DNA of 12,449 nt from Flavobacterium sp. (lineage in GTDB: Bacteria > Bacteroidota > Bacteroidia > Flavobacteriales > Flavobacteriaceae): the NCBI GenBank assembly GCA_019105125.1, contig JAHRWO010000279.1, forward strand, positions 1 through 12,449, given 5' to 3'. The notes below the pieces were generated by a model that worked only from the letters and a program-made list of their open reading frames with translations, was not told where the DNA came from and made no database searches. Below, piece by piece: positions 1 through 4,857 of the stretch (position 1 is its first letter; the number at the start of each line of letters is the position of its first letter). The translations under genes and the position numbers were made by a program.

Positions 1-152
1 ACTTTGCTTCTATCGGAATTCAAATTGGTGGAATTGGTTCATTAGCACCTAACCAAAGAAAAACATTATCAGAATTCGGTTTGAAAGCCGTTTTAGGTGG
101 AAGTTTAGCTTCATTACTATCAGCAACTATTGCAGGAATGATTATTGGATAA
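1..152 (+). CDS. NupC/CNT-family nucleoside transporter, C-terminal fragment
   Basis: Only the last 49 codons are present, read in frame from base 3 and ending in TAA at 150-152; the rest lies before the window. The peptide includes FASIGIQIGGIGSLAPNQ and ends LSATIAGMIIG. The GIQIGGIG...LAPN segment followed by a Gly/Ala-rich hydrophobic helix matches the C-terminal end of concentrative nucleoside transporters (NupC type). These are inner-membrane symporters that take up nucleosides with protons or sodium. The next gene starts two bases after the stop and thyA follows, so a nucleoside-uptake and thymidylate operon is likely. The family call rests on a short but characteristic tail, and substrate preference cannot be read from it. 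Confidence 0.8.
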   Translation, partial: FASIGIQIGGIGSLAPNQRKTLSEFGLKAVLGGSLASLLSATIAGMIIG

Positions 153-154
153 AC

Positions 155-499
155 ATGAAACATCACTTTAAATGTCCAAATTGCAGAAGTGAAAACAGCG
201 TAAAAATTTCTGAAAATGACAGAGGTGAATATCAAATAAAAAAAGGAGAGTTTGCCGATGTGCTATGTAAATTTTGTCATTTAAAAACAAAAATTCATAT
301 CAATAAAGTGTACGCATCGGTCGATAACTTTCCTATTTACATAGCTTTAGGTATATCGCTAGTTATAACATTAGGATTACTGTTTGTTTCTGATAAAGTG
401 ATAATTATTACAGGTGCTGGAACAGCCGCTCCAATATTAACCTATGGAAATGAAAAAAGCATTGTTAATGCTTTTAACAAGTATAAAATAAAGGAATAA
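155..499 (+). CDS. Small zinc-ribbon membrane protein of unknown function
   Basis: This 114-residue protein is not one I recognise by name. Its N-terminal cytosolic part has two CxxC pairs, CPNC at residues 7-10 and CKFC at 38-41, spaced as in a zinc ribbon or rubredoxin-like knuckle. Between them is a charged stretch that probably forms the ribbon strands. A hydrophobic segment at about 60-78 ([18 protein letters not shown]) should span the membrane. A second, weaker hydrophobic stretch at 82-96 is rich in Gly/Ala, and the tail is short and basic. The ATG lies two bases after the transporter stop, and thyA begins 11 bases after this stop, so it is almost certainly co-transcribed and perhaps translationally coupled with both. 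A role in transporter assembly or regulation is conceivable, but it is inferred from position alone. Confidence 0.8.
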   Translation: MKHHFKCPNCRSENSVKISENDRGEYQIKKGEFADVLCKFCHLKTKIHINKVYASVDNFPIYIALGISLVITLGLLFVSDKVIIITGAGTAAPILTYGNEKSIVNAFNKYKIKE

Positions 500-510
500 A
501 CCAAAAAAAC

Positions 511-1335
511 ATGCAACAATACCACGATTTAGTAAAACACGTATTAGCAAACGGCAACCAAAAAGGTGACCGTACCGGAACTGGAACCTTAAGTGTGTTT
601 GGGTACCAAATGCGTTTTGATTTAAGCGAAGGTTTCCCGATGGTAACCACTAAGAAACTCCACTTAAAATCGATTATTTATGAATTGTTGTGGTTTTTAA
701 AAGGTGATACGAATATCAAATATTTACAAGAAAACGGTGTGAAAATTTGGGACGAATGGGCCGATGAAAATGGCGATTTAGGTCCGGTTTATGGACACCA
801 ATGGCGCAATTGGAACAGCGAAGAAATTGACCAAATTACCGAATTAATCGAAACCTTAAAAACCAATCCAAACAGCAGAAGAATGTTAGTTTCCGCTTGG
901 AATCCAAGTGTTTTGCCGGATACTTCAGTTTCGTTTGCTGAAAATGTGGCGAATGGAAAAGCCGCTTTACCTCCATGTCATGCGTTTTTTCAGTTTTATG
1001 TGGCGGATGGAAAATTAAGTTGCCAGTTGTACCAACGCAGTGCTGATATTTTCTTAGGTGTTCCGTTTAATATTGCGTCTTATGCTTTGTTTACAATGAT
1101 GATTGCACAAGTGTGTGATTTACAAGTAGGCGAATTCATCCACACCTTTGGTGATGCACACATTTACAACAACCATATCGAACAATTACAATTGCAATTA
1201 TCGCGCGAGTGCCGCCCTTTACCAACGATGAAATTAAACCCTGAAATTAAAAATATTTTCGATTTCAAGTTTGAGGATTTTACGTTAGAAGGCTATGACC
1301 CGCATCCTCATATTAAAGGGGTTGTGGCGGTTTAA
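511..1335 (+). CDS. thyA: Thymidylate synthase
   Basis: ThyA transfers a methylene group from 5,10-methylene-tetrahydrofolate to dUMP, giving dTMP and dihydrofolate. At 274 residues it is slightly longer than the 264-residue E. coli enzyme. Visible signatures are the phosphate-binding DRTGTGT (20-26), the folate-region [19 protein letters not shown], the paired arginines [11 protein letters not shown] (122-132), the catalytic cysteine C156 in [31 protein letters not shown] (172-191) and HIYNNH (217-222). From memory of the E. coli sequence, the extra length is an insertion of about 13 residues just before the catalytic Cys (about 135-151), partly offset by a small deletion near residue 103. 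The start ATG follows the preceding stop by 11 bases. FolA, which recycles the dihydrofolate, is encoded two genes downstream. Identity is secure. Confidence 0.98.
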   Translation: MQQYHDLVKHVLANGNQKGDRTGTGTLSVFGYQMRFDLSEGFPMVTTKKLHLKSIIYELLWFLKGDTNIKYLQENGVKIWDEWADENGDLGPVYGHQWRNWNSEEIDQITELIETLKTNPNSRRMLVSAWNPSVLPDTSVSFAENVANGKAALPPCHAFFQFYVADGKLSCQLYQRSADIFLGVPFNIASYALFTMMIAQVCDLQVGEFIHTFGDAHIYNNHIEQLQLQLSRECRPLPTMKLNPEIKNIFDFKFEDFTLEGYDPHPHIKGVVAV

Positions 1336-1359
1336 TATTAAAATTTAATAAATTGAGTA

Positions 1360-1926
1360 ATGAATAAACATTCTATCATCTATACAGTTATATTTTTAAT
1401 ATCAAATTTATTTATTGTTTATTCTCAAGAAGCTTCTACAAAAATTAATAAACTCAATTTCAAATTAGATGAGGAAATAAATTTAGTTTTTATTGTGAAC
1501 AAAAGTTTTGATTCAATAAAAAAAGTTGATTTAAGTGATTTTAAAATTTTAGAAAACCCAACTGAGAGTACTAATAATACAACAATTAATAACAAACACG
1601 AATACGAGCATAGAATAACTTGTAAAATAGCTGCAAAGTCGCCTGGAAAGTATACAATTATTCCTCCTAAATATTATTTCCAAAACAATGTAGTTACATC
1701 TAATGAAATTACTATAACAATTGAAAATGAAAAACTAACTGAAGACGAAAGAAAAGCAATTGAATTAAAGAAAATATCTCTGAAACTCTTTAAACCTGAA
1801 GGAACAATAAGGTATACATTTATTGAGAATAGTGGTTATATCGAAGAGTTTAAAAATAAAAATTGGGTGTTTTTAAGAGTCCTAACTAAAAAAGAAGTAA
1901 AACGATTAAAGAAAAACAAAATCTAA
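1360..1926 (+). CDS. Secreted BatD-like single-domain protein
   Basis: This 188-residue protein has a hydrophobic signal peptide at about 1-22 (IIYTVIFLISNLFIVYS, then Q), so it should be exported. Residues about 28-123 read like one immunoglobulin-like domain of BatD ('oxygen tolerance') proteins: N-x-NLVFIVNKSF, then SDFKILENPTEST, a polar loop, and SPGKYTIIPPKYYF, ending with SNEITITIEN. The pattern 'xGxYTIxPxxxxxxxxxxxSNxIxIxI' is typical of that family. BatD itself is much longer, with several such domains and a membrane anchor; here a Lys/Glu linker (125-140) and a short tail with a GYIEEFKNKNWVF motif replace the rest. No batA/B/C genes are nearby. A hand count gives about 24% G+C over 1441-1740 against about 42% over 781-1080 in thyA, suggesting a fast-evolving or acquired gene. 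Its function is unknown. Confidence 0.75.
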   Translation: MNKHSIIYTVIFLISNLFIVYSQEASTKINKLNFKLDEEINLVFIVNKSFDSIKKVDLSDFKILENPTESTNNTTINNKHEYEHRITCKIAAKSPGKYTIIPPKYYFQNNVVTSNEITITIENEKLTEDERKAIELKKISLKLFKPEGTIRYTFIENSGYIEEFKNKNWVFLRVLTKKEVKRLKKNKI

Positions 1927-1946
1927 TTACAACAAAAACACTTTCT

Positions 1947-1968
1947 ATTTTTCTCCATAAAGAAAAAT
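1947..1968 (+). terminator. Weak AT-rich hairpin between the BatD-like gene and folA
   Basis: ATTTTTCT at 1947-1954 is the exact reverse complement of AGAAAAAT at 1961-1968, with a six-base loop. The stem holds one G:C pair and no T-run follows; a run of six C lies at 1973-1978. It might weakly end transcription of the BatD-like gene before the folA promoter, but it could equally be a chance palindrome in AT-rich DNA. Confidence 0.25.
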
Positions 1969-1986
1969 AATTCCCCCCAAAATACT

Positions 1987-1994
1987 TACCTTAG
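1987..1994 (+). promoter_or_regulatory. Possible folA promoter (-7 element)
   Basis: TACCTTAG matches the Bacteroidota -7 consensus TAnnTTTG at all but one of its fixed positions and ends 17 bases before the folA ATG. I see no TTG at the expected 17-23 base spacing upstream, so this is a weak candidate. It sits in the 85-base gap after the BatD-like gene, where a separate folA promoter would be expected. Confidence 0.35.
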
Positions 1995-2011
1995 CGATTC
2001 AAATTATTACT

Positions 2012-2497
2012 ATGTTTACCATAATCGCAGCGGCATCTGAGAATAACGCTTTAGGAAAAGACAATCAATTGGTTTGGCATTTGCCAGATGACTTTAAGCG
2101 TTTTAAAGCCATCACGTCTGGTCATTACATTGTGATGGGAAGAAAAACGTTTGAAAGTTTTCCGAAACCGTTACCTAATCGCACACATGTAATTATTACT
2201 CGACAAAAAGATTACCAAGCTCCAGAAGGATGTCTACTAGCAAGCAGTTTACAAGAAGCAATTGCTTTGTGTCCAAAAGAGGAAGAAGTTTTCATCATTG
2301 GTGGAGGCGAAATCTACAAACAATCTATCGAAATTGCGGATAAAATCGATTTAACTCGCGTGCATACAACCATTGAAGCCGATACTTTTTTTCCAGAAAT
2401 CGATACTGACAAATGGGAATTAATCTTCGAAGAATTTCACGCCAGAGACGAAAAACACGATTACGATTTTACTTTTTTAACTTATGTGAAAAGGTAA
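2012..2497 (+). CDS. folA: Dihydrofolate reductase
   Basis: FolA reduces dihydrofolate to tetrahydrofolate with NADPH, restoring the cofactor consumed by ThyA. At 161 residues it has the usual bacterial length (E. coli 159). Visible features in order are IIAAASENNALGKDNQLVWH with the Met20-loop region and W22; the active-site acid D27 in LPDDFKRFK; the NADPH-binding MGRKTFES (42-49) and ITRQ; the conserved double-glycine segment FIIGGGEIY; and the C-terminal DYDFTFLTYVKR. No key residue appears missing. The start is the ATG that gives the canonical MxxIIAA N-terminus. The stop codon lies inside the first unit of a short GGTAAAAG repeat cluster. Linkage with thyA is common in bacteria and fits a shared thymidylate cycle. 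Confidence 0.98.
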   Translation: MFTIIAAASENNALGKDNQLVWHLPDDFKRFKAITSGHYIVMGRKTFESFPKPLPNRTHVIITRQKDYQAPEGCLLASSLQEAIALCPKEEEVFIIGGGEIYKQSIEIADKIDLTRVHTTIEADTFFPEIDTDKWELIFEEFHARDEKHDYDFTFLTYVKR

Positions 2498-2528
2498 AGG
2501 GTAAAAGGTGATTGGTTATAGGTAAAAG
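2493..2528 (+). repeat. Short GGTAAAAG-type direct repeats at the folA stop
   Basis: Four related units are visible: GGTAAAG (2493-2499), GGTAAAAG (2500-2507), GGTTATAG (2514-2521) and GGTAAAAG (2521-2528). The folA TAA (2495-2497) is part of the first unit. The first two units abut and the last two share a base. They look like a small decaying tandem array; no function is evident. Confidence 0.5.
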
Positions 2529-2561
2529 GGTTTAATTATATTTAGATTAAAACACTTTTAA

Positions 2562-2637
2562 AATTGACTCATCGCCTAATTGACACATCGTTCAATTGTT
2601 CATTTTCAAATTGGCTCATTGTCACATTGTCCCATTG
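2562..2637 (+). repeat. Degenerate 15-16 base tandem repeats upstream of ubiE
   Basis: Four consecutive units start with AATTG: AATTGACTCATCGCCT (2562-2577), AATTGACACATCGTTC (2578-2593), AATTGTTCATTTTCA (2594-2608) and AATTGGCTCATTGTC (2609-2623). Shortened copies ACATTGTCCC (2624-2633) and ATTG (2634-2637) follow. A rough consensus is AATTGRCWCATYGYC. The last copies supply the TTG that serves as the -33 element of the ubiE promoter. There are no unique spacers, so this is not a CRISPR array. Arrays of this look are familiar in flavobacterial intergenic DNA; that last statement is from memory. Confidence 0.75.
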
Positions 2638-2657
2638 AAATTTTATCAGTACTTTTG
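2627..2657 (+). promoter_or_regulatory. ubiE-porT promoter, Bacteroidota type
   Basis: TTG at 2627-2629, a 20-base spacer, then TACTTTTG at 2650-2657, an exact match to TAnnTTTG. Transcription should start at about 2662, some 15 bases before the ATG at 2677. This position rules out an upstream in-frame TTG at 2596 as the start of ubiE. The -33 TTG is contributed by the tandem repeats. Confidence 0.75.
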
Positions 2658-2676
2658 TGTTCCAAAAAATTGCAAA

Positions 2677-3408
2677 ATGTCAAAAAATATTACGCCATAT
2701 CAAGATTCTAACTTAGGAAAAAAAGAGCAAGTTGCTCAAATGTTTGACACCATTTCTGAAAATTATGATGGGTTAAACCGAGTTATTTCTTTTGGAACCG
2801 ATGCCAAGTGGAAAAAGAAGATCTTAAAAATGATTGCGGCAAAACAACCAAAAACCATTTTGGATATTGCTACTGGAACAGGTGATTTAGCGATTTTATT
2901 TGCAAACACTTCGGCAACCGAAATCATTGGTTTGGATATTTCGCAAGGTATGCTAGACATTGGGAAGAAAAAAATTGCAGCTCAAAACTTGGATTCTAGA
3001 ATTCAAATGGTTTTAGGTGATGGCGAGAATATTCCGTATCCTGATAATTATTTCGATGCAATTACGGTGGCGTATGGAGTTCGTAATTTTGAAAATTTGG
3101 AAAAAGGTCTAACAGACATTTTAAGAACATTAAAACCAGGCGGGCAATTGATTATTTTAGAAACTTCGGTTCCTACGCAATTTCCTTTTAAACAAGGATA
3201 TTATGTTTATACCAATTTCATCATGCCAACTATTGGAAAATTATTTTCAAAAGATAAAAAAGCGTACCAATATTTATCCACTTCGGCACAAAATTTCCCT
3301 TTTGGAGAAGCGTTAAACAATATTTTGAGAAAAATTGGGTTTATAGAAGTAAAGCATCTACCTCAAACCTTTGGAGTAGCTACTATCTATCAAGCATCTA
3401 AAAAATAA
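2677..3408 (+). CDS. ubiE: Demethylmenaquinone methyltransferase
   Basis: This enzyme (also called MenG/MenH in menaquinone-only bacteria) C-methylates demethylmenaquinone with S-adenosylmethionine in the last step of menaquinone synthesis. It acts at the cytosolic face of the membrane. The ATG at 2677 gives 243 residues starting MSKNITPYQ, a usual length. An in-frame extension back to 2596 is possible but would lie upstream of the promoter and reads as junk. Motifs in order are QVAQMFDTISENYDGLNRVISFG (family signature 1, start of domain), the SAM-binding LDIATGTGDLAI, the acidic GLDISQGML, PYPDNYFDAITVAYGVRNF (family signature 2) and LKPGGQLIILETS. Flavobacteria use menaquinone, so the menaquinone substrate is favoured over ubiquinone. 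porT starts one base after its stop. Confidence 0.96.
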   Translation: MSKNITPYQDSNLGKKEQVAQMFDTISENYDGLNRVISFGTDAKWKKKILKMIAAKQPKTILDIATGTGDLAILFANTSATEIIGLDISQGMLDIGKKKIAAQNLDSRIQMVLGDGENIPYPDNYFDAITVAYGVRNFENLEKGLTDILRTLKPGGQLIILETSVPTQFPFKQGYYVYTNFIMPTIGKLFSKDKKAYQYLSTSAQNFPFGEALNNILRKIGFIEVKHLPQTFGVATIYQASKK

Positions 3409-3409
3409 C

Positions 3410-4102
3410 ATGAAAAAGTTACTGTTTTTATTACTTTTTTCACACCTACTTTTTGCTCAAGAAGGTATGTTTAGCAAAGACCCAATTATCAACAAAGAAA
3501 ATTGGAACAAGCAACGCATTCATTGGGGATATTTTCTTGGATTTAATAATTTTGATTTCAAAATAGATTACTTATCCGTTACTGAAGATATTGAAATAAA
3601 AAACACAACTGGTTTTAACGTAGGATTAATTGGAAATCTCAGACTTGCTGAATATTTTGATTTGCGTTTTGAACCTGGTTTGTACATTACCCAGCGAAAT
3701 TTAACTTACCCTAACATTGTAGATGCAGGGGACCGATTGAGAGAAGTAAAATCAACCTATATCTTTTTTCCGCTTTTATTGAAATATTCTGCTTTACGGA
3801 CAGGTAATATTAGACCTTACTTGGTAGGCGGCGTCTCTACAGCGTTGAATTTAAGCAGCAATGCTAACATCCCAGACGACAATGCTAATAATCGCTTTAG
3901 AATGACCAAATGGACCAACTTTTACGAAGTAGGTTTTGGAATTGACTTGTATTTTGAATATTTTATTTTTTCACCTTCTATACGAGGTGTTTTTGGAATG
4001 AAAGACGAATTAATTCGGGATAATGATCCGAATAGTCCTTGGACCGGAAATGTTCACGAAATGAAAACCCGAGGATTCTTCATAAACTTTGCCTTTCACT
4101 AA
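3410..4102 (+). CDS. porT: PorT/SprT-family outer-membrane protein of the type IX secretion system
   Basis: The 230-residue protein has a signal peptide at about 1-16 (KKLLFLLLFSHLLFA) followed by alternating hydrophobic strands consistent with an eight-stranded outer-membrane beta-barrel. Examples are IHWGYFLGFNNFDFKI, GFNVGLIGNLRLAEYFDLRF, IFFPLLLKYSA, YLVGGVSTALNL, YEVGFGIDLYF and FFINFAFH with an aromatic-His end. PorT (SprT in Flavobacterium johnsoniae) is needed for type IX secretion and gliding motility. Its placement directly behind ubiE is an arrangement I recall from flavobacteria and supports the call. The ATG is one base after the ubiE stop, so the two are surely co-transcribed. 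Its TAA overlaps the stop of the convergent rRNA methyltransferase gene. No other secretion gene is in the window, as is usual for this dispersed system. Confidence 0.85.
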   Translation: MKKLLFLLLFSHLLFAQEGMFSKDPIINKENWNKQRIHWGYFLGFNNFDFKIDYLSVTEDIEIKNTTGFNVGLIGNLRLAEYFDLRFEPGLYITQRNLTYPNIVDAGDRLREVKSTYIFFPLLLKYSALRTGNIRPYLVGGVSTALNLSSNANIPDDNANNRFRMTKWTNFYEVGFGIDLYFEYFIFSPSIRGVFGMKDELIRDNDPNSPWTGNVHEMKTRGFFINFAFH

Positions 4103-4833
4103 ACTGAAAAACTGCGTTTAAATTCACTTAGAATAATAGCGGTTGCAGTGGCTACATTCAAACTTTCTGTAATTTGAAGATTTCCAAAACGTGGAATTGC
4201 AATTCGAGAAGTAACTAAAGCTTCAATAGAAGAAGAAATTCCGTTGGCTTCATTTCCCATCACAATGATTCCTTCTTTTGGTAATTTTTCTTGATAAATA
4301 TTATTCCCATCCATAAAAGTACCGAAAACAGGCAATTTAGTTTGAGATAAAAAGGCTTCTAAATTTCCATACACAACATTCACTCTACTAATAGACCCCA
4401 TCGTAGCTTGCACTACTTTTGGATTGTAAATATCAACAGAAGCCTCAGAGCAAAATAAAGTTTCAATTCCAAACCAATCACACAAACGGATAATTGTACC
4501 TAAATTTCCGGGATCGCGAACGTCGTCCAAAGCCACTATCAATCCTTTTTCAGCTAAAGGCTTTGCAGCTGGAATTTTAAAAACTGCCAAACAAGTATTG
4601 GGCGTGGTTAACACACTTATTTTTTTCAATTCAGCCTCAGAAATGGCATGAACTTTGTCTTTTGAAACCGTATGAAAATCGTCTTTTGTAGTAAACAAAT
4701 CTTGCAACTCAAAGTTAGATTGCAATAATTCTTGAACCACCTTTACGCCTTCGGCAAAAAAAAGTTGTTCTTGTTTTCTATATTTTTTTTGTTGTAAACT
4801 CGTTATTAGTTTAATTTGGTTTTTACTAACCAT
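4099..4833 (-). CDS. SpoU/TrmH-family RNA 2'-O-methyltransferase
   Basis: The 244-residue protein has the two parts of this family. Residues about 1-90 form a SpoU substrate-binding domain (LQQKKYRKQEQLFFAEGVK, then ISEAELKKISVLTTPN). Residues about 97-240 form a SPOUT trefoil-knot domain. All three SpoU motifs are visible: motif 1 DPGNLGTIIR (107-116) with N110 and R116, motif 2 IVMGNEANGIS (190-200), and motif 3 IPRFGNLQITESLNVATA (213-230) with the N-V-x-x-A knot helix. Such enzymes put a 2'-O-methyl group on rRNA or tRNA; the target base cannot be read from sequence, so I give no symbol. The gene converges on porT with a four-base overlap and diverges from tamL across 24 bases. Confidence 0.92.
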   Translation of the reverse strand: MVSKNQIKLITSLQQKKYRKQEQLFFAEGVKVVQELLQSNFELQDLFTTKDDFHTVSKDKVHAISEAELKKISVLTTPNTCLAVFKIPAAKPLAEKGLIVALDDVRDPGNLGTIIRLCDWFGIETLFCSEASVDIYNPKVVQATMGSISRVNVVYGNLEAFLSQTKLPVFGTFMDGNNIYQEKLPKEGIIVMGNEANGISSSIEALVTSRIAIPRFGNLQITESLNVATATAIILSEFKRSFSV

Positions 4834-4849
4834 AAAAATTGTATTTTTG
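4816..4849 (+). promoter_or_regulatory. tamL promoter inside the methyltransferase 5' end
   Basis: TTG at 4816-4818 and TATTTTTG at 4842-4849 fit the Bacteroidota pattern with a 23-base spacer, the upper end of the usual range. Predicted transcription start is about 4854-4856, which leaves only a few bases before the TTG start codon at 4858. The -33 part lies within the first codons of the divergent methyltransferase gene. Confidence 0.5.
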
Positions 4850-4857
4850 ACTAACTT

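Noticed and set aside
1336..1350. Perfect AT-only palindrome TATTAAA-A-TTTAATA after thyA.
   Set aside because: It has no G:C pair and no T-run; such palindromes are expected by chance at this composition.
1..2497. Idea that the accessory genes beside thyA form a phage-defence or nucleotide-depletion system.
   Set aside because: No nuclease, deaminase, phosphohydrolase, toxin or signalling domain is visible; thyA and folA are typical housekeeping forms.
2562..2637. Possible CRISPR array.
   Set aside because: Units of 15-16 bases directly abut with no unique spacers, and there are no cas genes.
2596..2676. In-frame upstream extension of ubiE to a TTG start at 2596.
   Set aside because: It covers the repeat units and the promoter, encodes a non-family peptide, and the ATG at 2677 gives the expected N-terminus.
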